From contig JAIBCL010000035.1 of NCBI GenBank assembly GCA_019694165.1, forward strand, positions 1 through 62,988: a DNA stretch of 62,988 nucleotides, read 5' to 3'. A program made the position numbers and the translations under genes. Of this stretch, positions 8,001 to 16,998 are shown piece by piece (the stretch's first letter is position 1; each line of letters starts with the position of its first letter). A model generated the notes under the pieces. That model was not told the DNA's origin and did no database searches. It saw only the letters and a program-made list of their open reading frames with translations. Origin of the DNA: Verrucomicrobiaceae bacterium (GTDB lineage: Bacteria; Verrucomicrobiota; Verrucomicrobiia; Verrucomicrobiales; Verrucomicrobiaceae).

Positions 8001-10881
8001 CGCTCTGACCCTGTCCGAGATCAACGGCATCTACCTCGCCGGTGGCAAAGGCAAAGCGCACGACGATGTGGCGCGCGACTACTCCACAACGACCAACAAC
8101 GGTCCCGTCTGGAGCTACCGCTGGATTCCCTCCACCGACGTGAACGCCGCGTATGATCCCGCCGCCGCAAATGCGAATTTCCTGAGTGGCCCGAATCCAA
8201 CAGGCGGCAGCGGACTCAACATCTGGGGCACCAACCCTGCCGTCTCGCTCAACACCACGGGTGTTTACATCGGCGGCAGCTACGACTTTACGCCGCGTCA
8301 GTTCGGGATGCATCCGGGTCCGGCCAACGAGCTTGCCGTCACGCGCTGGAAGGCGCCGCACGCGGGAACCTACGCCGTGTCCGCCACCTTTTACGGAGCG
8401 GACACACATCCCACCACGACCGACATCCACATCTTCCACAATGCCACGCAGCTCACAGGAACGGACAAGCGCGCGCTGGCCTCGTATCGCGGCGATGGCG
8501 TCTCGCACACGCAGGTCATCACCGTCGCCGCAAATGACACTGTCGATTTCCTCGTCGGCCCAGGCGGCAATGGTTACAGCTCCGACAGCACGGGCCTCGC
8601 CGCAACCGTTGTCGAGGTCGGGCCGGAAGGCGCGCCCAACATCCAGGTCACGCAAACGTACGGCGCGACCACCTACCAGCTCGGCCAGATGTTCGACATC
8701 GGCACCGCGCAGGCCGGATCACCCAGCTACTACGCGAGTTACTTCACCATCACCAACACCGGCACCGCGCCGCTCACGGGTCTTGGCGATGTCGGGCCGG
8801 GACTCGGCGTGAGAGTGACGGGAGTGGCCGCGGCGGATTATGTTCTCACTCCGATATCGGCACTAAGCACGCTTGGCGCAGGCGAGAGTGTGATCGTTTA
8901 TCTTGTGTTCAGTCCCAGCGCCGTCGGCACGCGCTCCGCCGCGCTGCACTTCGCGACCAATGATCCCGACCAGCCCGATTTTTACATCAACCTCACCGGC
9001 GTCGGCATCACTGCCGGGACCGGCGAGCGCGTCGATGGCTTCAATCCAAATGCTGCCGACGGCACGGTGCTCGAAGTAACCGGCCTTTTTGATAGCAGCG
9101 GGAAATACATCGTCACCGGCAATTTCACCACCATCGGCGGCCAGACGCACAACCGCATCGCGCGCATGAACGCCGACGGCAGCATCGACTCCGCGTTTCA
9201 AGCAGGCGCAAACGACAGCGTGTTCGCGGCCGTCAGGCAGAACGATGGCAAGATCATCATCGGCGGCACATTCACCAGCGTCACCGGCACCAACGGCACC
9301 TACACCCGCCAGCACATTGCGCGTCTGAATGCCGACGGCACCGTGGACACGGGTTGGTATCCCGTCATCGACGGCCCGGTTTACTCGCTGGCGATCGAAG
9401 CCGGAGACACGCTGCTGGTGGGCGGGGCGTTCAATCACGTCAACGGCCCGTATAACGTGCCGAAGCTCGCGCGTCTGATCCTTTCTGACGCCGGCAGTGT
9501 TCTTCTCAATTTCACGCCAGGCTACGACGGCTATGTGTGGAAGATCGTGCTCTACGACGGCAAGATTCTCGTCGGCGGCAGCTTCACCACCATCGGCGGC
9601 GCATCGCGGCCCAATATCACGCGCTTGAATCTGGACGGCACTGCGGACAGCACCTTCTCCACTCCAGTGCTCAATGGAGCGATCTCCAGCGAGGTCTCCG
9701 CCATCGCGGTTGATTTCTGGAGCGGCAAAATTTACATCGGCGGCTTTTTCGAGAGCGTGAACGGCTACACTTTCGGCCACATCGCGCGGCTCAATCCTGG
9801 CGGCACCCTCGACACATCCTTCGTCAGCTCCACCAGCGGAGCCGTGAGAGACATCCTCTGGCAGATCGACGGCAAGATCATCATCGGCGGCTTTGTCGAT
9901 CAAGTGTGGTCGCACAGTTCGGGCTGGCAGACGTGGCGTCGCGTCGCACGGCTCGATGTGAATGGCTCGCTCGACTTCTCATTCCCCGCGCAGGCTGGAG
10001 CCGCGGACTACGGCGTCTTTGCGCTCGCGGAACAATGGGACAACTACGGACTCAACATCATCGTCGGCGGCAGCTTCAGCACGATGGGCGGACTGCCGCG
10101 CACCAACCTCGCGCGCGTCGCGCCGCCCGTGCCCGACATTCATGTGCTCTCCACCGGAGCCATCGTTCACACTGACGGTGGCACGCGCGACTTTGGCACC
10201 AAGCTCGTCGGTGGAGGATTCACGCCCGTCATCTTCACGCTGCAGAACGTCGGGCTCGCGCACCTTAGCGGCTTCTCCGGCGTCGGAGGCATCACCATTG
10301 ATGGCACTAACGCTGCCGCCTTCTCACTTTCCGGGGCAGGGGTCACTTCACTCGCCACTGGAGCCAGCACGACGATCACCGTCAACTTCACTCCGCAGGG
10401 GCAAGGCGCGCACGAAGCGTGGCTGCACATCCACAGCAACGATCCCGATGAAGATCCCTTCGACATCAAGCTCATCGGCAGCGGCGGTGTGCCCATCACC
10501 GATTGGCGGCAGACAAACTTCGGCACCAGCGGCAACTCCGGCAATGCCGCCGACGACGCCGATCCTGACGGCGACGGCATCAGCAATTTGATGGAGTTTG
10601 CCACCAATGGCTCACCGAACAGCAGCAATGCCGCCACCCAGAGCGCAGAACCTCCAGCCACGGGTTTCGTGAACTACCTCTACACCCGCAACAAGCTCGC
10701 CATGGCGGAGCTGACCTTCACCGTCGAGTGGAACGACACGCTCTCCAGCACCGGTTGGAGCAACGCTGGTGTCACCGAGACCATCCTAAGCGACGACGGC
10801 GTAACCCAGCAGGTTCGTGCGCGCGTGCCCACCGGCGGAAACGGCCACCGCTTCGTGCGACTGACTGTCACGCGACCGTGA
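5074..10881 (+). CDS. Giant secreted multidomain protein with C-type lectin, LamG and delta-60 propeller domains
   Basis: A 1935-residue protein with a Sec signal peptide (MKAFSLTASIVLTACLAFHA). Visible modules: C-type-lectin-like domain at about 362-505 (GDWEQVKSDALSYGANLVQI, NWLPGQPD, YSGIIEL); putative Ig (He_PIG) fold at about 700-780; concanavalin/LamG domain at about 783-990 (CFSFDGVDDVMELP, FTIEAWINP); jelly-roll-like stretch 995-1187; choice-of-anchor-D-like domain 1187-1312; delta-60 repeats forming a beta-propeller 1316-1685 (DGKIIIGGTFT, RIARMNADGSIDSAF); a second anchor-D-like domain 1687-1802; and a C-terminal domain (about 1807-1935) with a calcium-type loop DADPDGDGISNLMEFA followed by a beta-rich end. 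This last domain is homologous to the C-terminus of the giant protein at 48592 and may be a secretion or anchoring tag. Likely surface or extracellular glycan-binding protein, divergent from an ECF sigma gene. The exact ligand is unknown. Confidence 0.85.
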   Translation: MKAFSLTASIVLTACLAFHAQSRADVLAITHQDFSTAAQGTAGLQYGYYTEANSTAGTFSTTGMAVSGADWRGTESYSTPLVGAQWMHPGVDTLAPAVRRYTVGGGGEPSFSGAVRILGRFYSTDSGLTNRFVTVNGTNLFVENNKNGETTFEVSATVSNGSTIDLGVAPGANGFSDSVNLLAWIVPSDTAFATQVVGSAYNSPGDRAACLTLATDGVLGSSDAQTFDTGAGAAFPYQFAGLFYGEGATTGMATRIDSVRVDVTTANDFAEVPRVYLLRHNSDPNTSNPAADDRYARLPIVPVRTAANTAGQPYYTFSLTGLTAAERTGYGFAVVGASANASTPIVFSEISTVATRVANTAVIAPQPFYVAAGGHRYARSILRGDWEQVKSDALSYGANLVQIDDANEQQLMVNLFGGTEILFIGLYKSPADPVTPASYKWTTGATTSTPLGAYQNWLPGQPDSFFAKDDYVQMNYGGAGLWSNMGKEGYPETSNYSGIIELPTAGSGAQNFAIASIPATSNIFDAGLNSPTQGGSLPPSIDVTGLDGSKVTFPQIVGVINSAADVHGPDGAHTAGRSCDLTSVGGISGYLNGNNTPALVGVFLGASQPASAPARLDFSTGALGENFTTLTPALGQVFFIGDGLTSGGVAQQFFIPAGATRLFFGIPDGNNGTLYHGTPLGWGDNSGSVSLRAVVSSSASPTITSAQFPITGGQLEVFGGTGPYTFTLLSGSLPQGITISSSGLVSGTAANGSYTFTLHVVDSLGASSDRTFTVTIENTVSVPSSITDWWPGEGAVGDIIGGYHGSLKNGATYATGKVGRCFSFDGVDDVMELPNSGALNLAGSFTIEAWINPTNIAGQPTIIGKRSADANSVAYQLYLSNGRLAFYSTLAGTLTFDFVDAPITANAWHHVAATLTGGQLLLYVDGALAKTIAWSGARAAVSEPATIGATIDTAHPIASPGAPFPGAIDELCLYSRALTLSEINGIYLAGGKGKAHDDVARDYSTTTNNGPVWSYRWIPSTDVNAAYDPAAANANFLSGPNPTGGSGLNIWGTNPAVSLNTTGVYIGGSYDFTPRQFGMHPGPANELAVTRWKAPHAGTYAVSATFYGADTHPTTTDIHIFHNATQLTGTDKRALASYRGDGVSHTQVITVAANDTVDFLVGPGGNGYSSDSTGLAATVVEVGPEGAPNIQVTQTYGATTYQLGQMFDIGTAQAGSPSYYASYFTITNTGTAPLTGLGDVGPGLGVRVTGVAAADYVLTPISALSTLGAGESVIVYLVFSPSAVGTRSAALHFATNDPDQPDFYINLTGVGITAGTGERVDGFNPNAADGTVLEVTGLFDSSGKYIVTGNFTTIGGQTHNRIARMNADGSIDSAFQAGANDSVFAAVRQNDGKIIIGGTFTSVTGTNGTYTRQHIARLNADGTVDTGWYPVIDGPVYSLAIEAGDTLLVGGAFNHVNGPYNVPKLARLILSDAGSVLLNFTPGYDGYVWKIVLYDGKILVGGSFTTIGGASRPNITRLNLDGTADSTFSTPVLNGAISSEVSAIAVDFWSGKIYIGGFFESVNGYTFGHIARLNPGGTLDTSFVSSTSGAVRDILWQIDGKIIIGGFVDQVWSHSSGWQTWRRVARLDVNGSLDFSFPAQAGAADYGVFALAEQWDNYGLNIIVGGSFSTMGGLPRTNLARVAPPVPDIHVLSTGAIVHTDGGTRDFGTKLVGGGFTPVIFTLQNVGLAHLSGFSGVGGITIDGTNAAAFSLSGAGVTSLATGASTTITVNFTPQGQGAHEAWLHIHSNDPDEDPFDIKLIGSGGVPITDWRQTNFGTSGNSGNAADDADPDGDGISNLMEFATNGSPNSSNAATQSAEPPATGFVNYLYTRNKLAMAELTFTVEWNDTLSSTGWSNAGVTETILSDDGVTQQVRARVPTGGNGHRFVRLTVTRP

Positions 10882-11105
10882 TGCTGAGTGGGTGTGCGCG
10901 TGGCGAAGACGCCGCTTTTCCTCCTGGAACGGCGAGCCGGACGACCGCCGGCCCTGATCGGCCACGTCACCGGCCAGCGAAGCCAAAGCTGCGCCTGCGC
11001 CTCACCGGGACTGCGCCGCAACATTCCAACGCGCCGATACGCGGGCGTGCATTCTGCCCCTTTGTGGCACTTGACCCAAGCGCGGCCCGCCTTCACACTC
11101 CGTGC

Positions 11106-11624
11106 ATGAAACGGATGATTCTCCTGCTGCTGCTCGGATTGATTTTCGTCGTTCAACCCGTGCAGGCCCGCCTCGGCGAGACGTTGGCGCAGTGCATCGA
11201 GCGGTACGGCCCCGTGCAGGAGGAGGTCGCGGCCTCGGTGACGGAGAGCGACGCGAAAGCATGCATCTTCAGCAAGAAGGGAGTCACGACACTGGTGGAA
11301 TTCAAGAACGGAACAGCGTGGCGGATCGTCTTCCGGCTCAAAGACATGACGCCCGGCGAAGCGGAATCGCTCTTGAAAGCCAATCTCCCGGAAGGGGGTT
11401 GGGGGGCCGCCCTGAAGTTCGACGGACAGGAATACCGTCTCTCGGCCAACCGCAGGCGCGTCGCCGTATATGCGCCGACAAAGGCATCCACGGAGATCAG
11501 CACGCTCACGATCGCCAGCCGCGACTATGCAGATGCCAGCTACGCGGCCTGCTCCGCACGGATTGCCGAGGCATTGAAGAATGTGAAGGAACACATTGCT
11601 GGAAAGGATTTGAAGGACTTTTGA
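11106..11624 (+). CDS. Small secreted protein of unknown function
   Basis: A 172-residue product starting MKRMILLLLLGLIFVV, a clear signal peptide with likely cleavage after VQA. The frame is open upstream but that part is low-complexity and Arg-rich, so the ATG at 11106 is preferred. The mature part has a pattern seen in small exported proteins of this phylum: LGETLAQCIERYG near the start, a strand-rich middle (TTLVEFKNGTAWRIVFRL) and a C-terminal helix. I do not recognise a named family. It ends 13 bases before the sulfatase and may be cotranscribed with it. Confidence 0.7.
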   Translation: MKRMILLLLLGLIFVVQPVQARLGETLAQCIERYGPVQEEVAASVTESDAKACIFSKKGVTTLVEFKNGTAWRIVFRLKDMTPGEAESLLKANLPEGGWGAALKFDGQEYRLSANRRRVAVYAPTKASTEISTLTIASRDYADASYAACSARIAEALKNVKEHIAGKDLKDF

Positions 11625-11637
11625 AGCGCGCTTTCAC

Positions 11638-13077
11638 ATGAAGACCGGCCTTGCTTCCCTGCTCCTTGCCGCGCTCTTCGCTCCGCCCCTCGGATGGGCC
11701 GCCACGACGGCGCTGCGCCCGAACGTCATCATCATCCTCGCGGACGACCTGGGGTACGGCGACCTCGGCTGCCAAGGGCATCCGAAGTTCACGACACCGA
11801 ACCTCGACCGTATGGCGGCCGAAGGTGCGCGGCTCACGCAATTCAACTGCCCCATGTCCTTCTGCGCGCCGACCCGTGCTTCACTGCTCACCGGACGCTA
11901 TCCCTTCCGCTGCGGCATGACGAGCAATCCGGCTCCGGATGGGGGGCCGGAAGCCGATCCTCTGCACCTGCCGGAGAGCGAGATCACGCTGGCACATCTT
12001 TTCCGGGACGCTGGTTATGCGACGGGGATGATCGGCAAGTGGCACCTGGGCCATGCGAAGGCGGAGTGGCTGCCCACGCATCGCGGCTTCGACGAGTACT
12101 TCGGCATTCCCTACTCCAATGACATGCGCCCCGTGCGGCTCGTCGAGGGTGACAAGCCTGTGGAGTACCCCGTCATCCAGGCGAATCTCACGCAGCGCTA
12201 CACGGCGCGGGCCGTTTCTTTCATCGAAAGGAACCAGGGCAGACCCTTCTTTCTCTACCTGCCCCACGCCATGCCGCACAAGCCATTGGCCGCCTCCGAG
12301 GAGTATTACAAGAAAAGCGGCGCGGGTTTGTATGGCGATGTCATCGGCGAGTTGGACGCGTGCGTCGGCAAGCTGCTCGACAAGCTCCGTGAACTGCGGC
12401 TCGACGAGCGGACATTCGTCGTCTTCACGAGCGACAACGGCGCGACTTTCGGTGGCAGCACCGGCGGGCTGCGCGGCATGAAAGGGGCCAGCTACGAAGG
12501 TGGATACCGGGTGCCATGCATCGCGCGCTGGCCGGGCAGGATTCCCGCCGGCCACGTCAGTGCACAACCGGCCGTGATGATGGATCTCTTCGCCACGACG
12601 CTGCAGCTTTCGGGCATCTCCCCACCACGAGATCGCGTGATCGACGGCAGGGACATCATGCCTCTTTTCACCGGCGATGCGCGAAGCCCGCACGAGGCGA
12701 TCTTCGGCGGCCTGACGTCGAGACTGGCCACCGTCCGTGACTCACGCTGGAAGCTCCACGTCTTGAAGCCCAGCGTCGGCCTCGCTGCCGTGGGAAACAA
12801 GGTCAAGCCCGGTGAGCGCTGGGTCGATCCGAGAGGTCCCGACGGTGTCACGATCATCGCTCCATATGAGCAGGCGACCCCCTCGATGCACCCCGGCATT
12901 ACGACTGGTGATGCACCGGGGCCGATGCAGCTTTTCGATCTGCAAAACGACCCTGCCGAGCAACATGATGTCTCCGCCAGCAATCCAGACGAGGTGCGGC
13001 GCCTGCGCGCCATTTACGACCGATGGAACAAAGACGTGCCGGTGATTGTCGATCCGAAGCGCATACCGCTCAAGTGA
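11638..13077 (+). CDS. Secreted sulfatase (arylsulfatase A-like)
   Basis: A 479-residue protein with signal peptide (MKTGLASLLLAALFAPPLGWA) and the formylglycine-dependent sulfatase fold. Metal-binding DD is in NVIIILADDLGYGDLGC; the sulfatase signature is CAPTRASLLTGRYP, with Cys76 as the residue converted to formylglycine by an FGE-type enzyme (not in the window). Other family blocks are GMIGKWHLGH and the metal-binding TSDNGA. Family knowledge: hydrolysis of sulfate esters, commonly on sulfated polysaccharides, in the periplasm or outside. This suggests the organism uses sulfated glycans; the specific substrate cannot be read from the sequence. It follows a small secreted gene by 13 bases. 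Confidence 0.93.
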   Translation: MKTGLASLLLAALFAPPLGWAATTALRPNVIIILADDLGYGDLGCQGHPKFTTPNLDRMAAEGARLTQFNCPMSFCAPTRASLLTGRYPFRCGMTSNPAPDGGPEADPLHLPESEITLAHLFRDAGYATGMIGKWHLGHAKAEWLPTHRGFDEYFGIPYSNDMRPVRLVEGDKPVEYPVIQANLTQRYTARAVSFIERNQGRPFFLYLPHAMPHKPLAASEEYYKKSGAGLYGDVIGELDACVGKLLDKLRELRLDERTFVVFTSDNGATFGGSTGGLRGMKGASYEGGYRVPCIARWPGRIPAGHVSAQPAVMMDLFATTLQLSGISPPRDRVIDGRDIMPLFTGDARSPHEAIFGGLTSRLATVRDSRWKLHVLKPSVGLAAVGNKVKPGERWVDPRGPDGVTIIAPYEQATPSMHPGITTGDAPGPMQLFDLQNDPAEQHDVSASNPDEVRRLRAIYDRWNKDVPVIVDPKRIPLK

Positions 13078-13128
13078 GCGACTTTGCCCCCAGGCTCCGT
13101 CGGCATCGCGGGAGTCAAGATTCAGGGA

Positions 13129-14589
13129 TCAGGCCGGTTCGTAATTCACCGGTTCCTCGGTGATCACGACGTCATGCGGATGGCTTTCCTTCAGGCCACC
13201 AGCGGTGATTCTGACAAAGCGGGCTTTCTGGCGCAATTCCTCGAGCGTGGCGGCACCGACGTAGCCCATGCCGGATTTGAGGCCGCCCATGAGCTGGAAG
13301 ACAACTTCGGCAAGCGGCCCCTTGAACGGTACACGGGCTTCGACTCCCTCCGGCACCAGCTTGCCCGAGGAATTCTGACCATAGCGGTCCCCTGCCCCCT
13401 TGCGCATCGCTTTAAGCGATCCCATCCCACGGTACTCTTTGAACGTGCGCCCCTGCCACTTTACCATGTTGCCCGGACTCTCCGACGTACCGGCGAGAAG
13501 CGATCCTAGCATCACCAGATCGGCACCGCCGGCGATTGCCTTCACGATGTCGCCGGAGTAGCGAATACCGCCGTCCGCAATCACGGACACACCGCGCGGA
13601 CGGCAAACCTCCGCCACTTCACGGACAGCTGAGAATTGCGCCATTCCTACACCGGAGATGATGCGCGTAGTGCAAATCGAACCGGGTCCGACACCCACCT
13701 TGATGGCGTCGGCTCCAGCCTCGCAAAGATCGGCCGCCCCCTGTTCCGTGACCACATTGCCGGCGACCACCGAGGTCCGGCCTCCCAATGCCTCGCGCAG
13801 TCGACCGATGACCGTGATGACACGGGACGTGTGTCCGGTGGCTGCGTCGATGAACACCGCATCCGCGCCCGCCGCCTGCACCGCCAGCGCACGCTCGACA
13901 CAATCCTCACCTACACCGACCGCGGCACCCACTCTCAACTGCCCATTGGTGTCCTTGGCCGCGGAGGTAAACATCTGGCGCTTGATGATGTCCTGCTTCG
14001 TGATGAGCCCGGCCAGCCTCCCTTGCTCATCGACAAGCGGCAGCTTTTCGATGCGGTGCGTGTAGAGAACCTTCAGTGCTTCATCCAGCCCCATCCCTGG
14101 GCGGCCTGTAATCAGTCGCTCCCTCGGCGTCATCATCTTAAGCACCGGCGTGCTCTCGTCTTCGATGTACCACATGTCCCGGCTCGTGACCATGCCTACA
14201 AGCCGGCCATCTGGGTCGACTACCGGAAAGCCGCTCACTCCTTTCTCGCGCATGAGCCTCGTCAGCTCGCCGAGCAACGTCTCCGGCCGCACCGTATGCG
14301 GACTTTGAATCACGCTGTTCTCCGACCTCTTCACGCGCGCCACTTGCTCCGCCTGAAAATCAATCGGGCAGTTCCGATGAATCACGCCGAGGCCACCTTC
14401 TCGCGCGAGCGCTATGGCGAGTTCAGCCTCCGTCACCGTATCCATCGCAGACGAAAGGACTGGAATCTTGAGGTCGATGTTCCTGCCCAGCCGGGTGTCC
14501 AGCCCGGCTTCGCCTGGCAAAACCTGGCTCAACCCAGGCAGTAAAAGCACGTCGTCGAAACTCAGCGCGAGTGATGGTATTTCGCCCAT
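13129..14589 (-). CDS. guaB: Inosine-5'-monophosphate dehydrogenase
   Basis: A full-length 486-residue IMPDH. The N-terminal barrel start [16 protein letters not shown] and [18 protein letters not shown] are characteristic, two CBS domains lie at about 95-205 ([36 protein letters not shown]), and the catalytic loop [17 protein letters not shown] carries the active-site Cys. The phosphate-binding segment [20 protein letters not shown] and flap region [11 protein letters not shown] are intact. It oxidises IMP to XMP with NAD, the committed step of guanine nucleotide synthesis, in the cytoplasm. It lies downstream of the Verru_Chthon cassette on the same strand after a 92-base gap; a functional link is unlikely. 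Confidence 0.97.
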   Translation of the reverse strand: MGEIPSLALSFDDVLLLPGLSQVLPGEAGLDTRLGRNIDLKIPVLSSAMDTVTEAELAIALAREGGLGVIHRNCPIDFQAEQVARVKRSENSVIQSPHTVRPETLLGELTRLMREKGVSGFPVVDPDGRLVGMVTSRDMWYIEDESTPVLKMMTPRERLITGRPGMGLDEALKVLYTHRIEKLPLVDEQGRLAGLITKQDIIKRQMFTSAAKDTNGQLRVGAAVGVGEDCVERALAVQAAGADAVFIDAATGHTSRVITVIGRLREALGGRTSVVAGNVVTEQGAADLCEAGADAIKVGVGPGSICTTRIISGVGMAQFSAVREVAEVCRPRGVSVIADGGIRYSGDIVKAIAGGADLVMLGSLLAGTSESPGNMVKWQGRTFKEYRGMGSLKAMRKGAGDRYGQNSSGKLVPEGVEARVPFKGPLAEVVFQLMGGLKSGMGYVGAATLEELRQKARFVRITAGGLKESHPHDVVITEEPVNYEPA

Positions 14590-14681
14590 GTGCCATTAAA
14601 GCTCCCGCGTTGGCTCTGTCATCAAGAAAATCGCCCCGTCGGAGAAACAGACGATCCCGGCTCGCGCACACGCAATCGGCG

Positions 14682-15383
14682 TCACGGTCTGAACGTGGTG
14701 ATGCGTGAGGTGTAGTGGTCAATCTGCACGGCGAAAAAGTTCTTCGGCACTTCGCCTTGGGCCGCGAGATCGCGCTCCTCCACAATGGTCAGGTAGGCGT
14801 CCTCCGGCCTCAATTTCACATCACAAGTGCCATCGGGAGAGAAGCGAATGCTCCTATAACTGGCTGACGCGGCGCGAATGCGTCCTTCGCTGTCACCTTG
14901 GTCATTGACATCTTCCAATGTCGGCGAAAGCACTGAGCTGTGGGCGACGACGATACCGTTCCGCAAGTAGCTCATCTCGCTCAACACCGTGGTCTGCACC
15001 GCCCCGGGCGCATTCGGATCCGCCGCAGGTTCGACGATAAGGGTCGCACGATAGTGATCCCTTGTCTTCGGGTCTTCAGGATCGGAGTAGTGGTAAAAAC
15101 GCAATTCCACCTCGTGGTTCCGGGAGACCGCGAACTGCTGGGCCAAGGCGATCCGATTGGAGATTTCCTCGCCCGCGGCAGACAACCGGTTGGCTTTCAT
15201 GGTCGCGAAGAGCATGGGCGCGGTGGCAGCCGCGATCAACCCGATGACGGAAACCACGACAAGCATCTCCACCAGCGAGAAGCCCGAGCCACGCGGCCAC
15301 CTGCAAAACTGAGACAAAGGATGCCGGCTGCTGAAGTTGCGATTGTGATGGTTCAAGCGATTCATGAAAGTGTCGGCTGACAT
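14682..15383 (-). CDS. Verru_Chthon cassette protein D (GspH/FimT-like pseudopilin)
   Basis: A 233-residue protein with a type IV prepilin N-terminus: a basic leader of about 33 residues, cleavage site G|FSLVEMLVVVSVIGLIAAAT with Glu at +5, then a hydrophobic helix followed by a region like GspH/FimT (AGEEISNRIALAQQFAVSRN). The size and the four-gene context fit Verru_Chthon cassette protein D. The family is found in four-gene cassettes in Verrucomicrobia and has no known function. By analogy with minor pseudopilins it would be processed by a prepilin peptidase (not in the window) and inserted in the inner membrane. It follows gene C by 18 bases. Confidence 0.85.
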   Translation of the reverse strand: MSADTFMNRLNHHNRNFSSRHPLSQFCRWPRGSGFSLVEMLVVVSVIGLIAAATAPMLFATMKANRLSAAGEEISNRIALAQQFAVSRNHEVELRFYHYSDPEDPKTRDHYRATLIVEPAADPNAPGAVQTTVLSEMSYLRNGIVVAHSSVLSPTLEDVNDQGDSEGRIRAASASYRSIRFSPDGTCDVKLRPEDAYLTIVEERDLAAQGEVPKNFFAVQIDHYTSRITTFRP

Positions 15384-15401
15384 GTAAAACCACTTACGTC
15401 T

Positions 15402-16484
15402 TCAGATGCCCGATGATGGAATCGAGACGTACGCTTCAAAGAGTCGGTAATTGAGGTTGTTGCGCGCCATGTACTCTTTTAGACGACTGATATCTTCCTC
15501 GTAGCGCTCGGCGCTCGCGAAATCCACATTCGCCTTCTCCAAAAGATCATGGGAATTCTCCTTTTTCAGCCAAGTATCAAGGGAAGCATCATCTAGGGCC
15601 ATCATGCTGACCCTGACGACAGGTGGGAGTTCGTTCTTGATTCCCACGGCACCCACGCGCGAGTCGTAGCCGTATGACGGGGCGATTGCCGTGGGAATCT
15701 GAACAACTCCTCCCACCGAGACAGTCTGATTGCCTGCGGCAAGCCGTGGGGAGATCACGAGGGCGACAATCTTGTCGGATACAGGACGCAGATACTTGAG
15801 ATTGCTTTCCCCAACCTGGAACCAATTGTCACCTTGTTGGGAATAAACTGAATTTTTTTCTGCCGGGGGCTGGAACTCCATGAGTCGGAACCGATCTTTT
15901 GACTTCAATCGCTGCCGCAATCCAGAAGGCAGGTAAGGAGTGTCCGGACCAAACTGCACAAAGTAGCCTCGTGCACAAAGCAGGTTCTTGAGGTTTCGAA
16001 ATTGCATATCCTCAGTAAGTCCCAGTGGTGCTTGAAAAAACACCGCGTGCCCTGAAACGGACCCGGCACCAGACACCAAGTCCGCCGCCCGGCCAGAGAC
16101 AAATCCCAGTTCGGATATTTTGATGAAACCGTCAGGAGGCTCGGTCGGCTTGTCCGAAGGCGGGAGATTCTTGTTCACGCCCTTTCCACCGGCATAATGA
16201 AAGTCGCGGTAGGGGTTGAGCGTGGCCTGACGCAGATTCCTTGTGATGGTGTCGAATGCGATGCGAGCTTCACGAAACTGCGCAAGACGGGAGGAGGCGG
16301 ATCGCCAACTGCGCTGCGTCGTCCCGATAATCTGCGCGATCAGCATCATCATTATGGCAAGCACCACCATTGAAACCATCACCTCCACGAGAGTAAAGGC
16401 GCGCGCTCTTGACGAACCGCCGATACATCCTGGCAGCCTTGGTTTGCTGTCTGCTGTATGTTTCATACGCACATGTTCTCCCAC
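15402..16484 (-). CDS. Verru_Chthon cassette protein C (GspJ/PilW-like pseudopilin)
   Basis: A 360-residue protein. The prepilin motif is RARA|FTLVEVMVSMVVLAIMMM, with Ala instead of the usual Gly before the cleavage point, which is an uncommon but tolerated residue. The segment after the helix (QIIGTTQRSWRSASSRLAQFREARIAFDTITRNLRQAT) matches the PilW/GspJ pattern of a minor pseudopilin. An alternative start at the Met of MKHTADSK (residue 7) is possible and closer to a typical leader length. Gene order and 16-base spacing from B support cotranslation within the cassette. Function of the cassette is unknown. Confidence 0.85.
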   Translation of the reverse strand: MGEHVRMKHTADSKPRLPGCIGGSSRARAFTLVEVMVSMVVLAIMMMLIAQIIGTTQRSWRSASSRLAQFREARIAFDTITRNLRQATLNPYRDFHYAGGKGVNKNLPPSDKPTEPPDGFIKISELGFVSGRAADLVSGAGSVSGHAVFFQAPLGLTEDMQFRNLKNLLCARGYFVQFGPDTPYLPSGLRQRLKSKDRFRLMEFQPPAEKNSVYSQQGDNWFQVGESNLKYLRPVSDKIVALVISPRLAAGNQTVSVGGVVQIPTAIAPSYGYDSRVGAVGIKNELPPVVRVSMMALDDASLDTWLKKENSHDLLEKANVDFASAERYEEDISRLKEYMARNNLNYRLFEAYVSIPSSGI

Positions 16485-16500
16485 GAAAACTCTGCCGCCT

Positions 16501-16998
16501 TTACTTCATGCGGCTCAACACGTTGGTATATGCTGAGATATGACGTTCCCCGACCCGTCCAAAATCGAAATTTCGGCTCGATGTGGAGGCGATTTCCACG
16601 ACCACCCGTCGCAGTGTGTCAGAATCAGAGATTGAACCGGGGAGCCTCATGCCGACGGGAATCGAAACTCGGGCGGCGTATGAAATGCGCTCGCCCCCGT
16701 TCTCAATCCGAACGCCTTGATCGTCGTAGAAGAACACTCGGTTGTTGTATGTTTGCAGGGTATTCCAGTCTGCCCGGGATAGCTCTGCCATCACATCGGA
16801 GGTCACCCGTGCCTCACCGGCAGAGACACCGGCCTTGCGGGACATCTCGAGGCCATGCGGAAGGAGCCCGAGAAGCACGGTGATGGCAAGACTCATTACC
16901 GCCATGGCCAGGACGGTTTCAACTAGCGAAAACCCCCCCTCCAAGTTGCCTGACTGTCTGGCTGATACGGCATCTGCACCGGACGACTGATTTATCAT
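16501..16998 (-). CDS. Verru_Chthon cassette protein B (GspI/PilV-like pseudopilin)
   Basis: A 165-residue protein with prepilin site EGG|FSLVETVLAMAVMSLAITVL (Glu at +5), a hydrophobic helix and a short globular domain. This is the pattern of PilV/GspI minor pseudopilins and of Verru_Chthon cassette protein B. Its ATG overlaps the TGA of gene A by 4 bases (ATGA), so the two are probably translationally coupled. Confidence 0.85.
   Translation of the reverse strand: MINQSSGADAVSARQSGNLEGGFSLVETVLAMAVMSLAITVLLGLLPHGLEMSRKAGVSAGEARVTSDVMAELSRADWNTLQTYNNRVFFYDDQGVRIENGGERISYAARVSIPVGMRLPGSISDSDTLRRVVVEIASTSSRNFDFGRVGERHISAYTNVLSRMK

Noticed and set aside
10902..10919. GGCG/CGCC hairpin followed by TTTT as a terminator of the giant gene
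   Set aside because: The stem is only four base pairs and the T run is short and offset.
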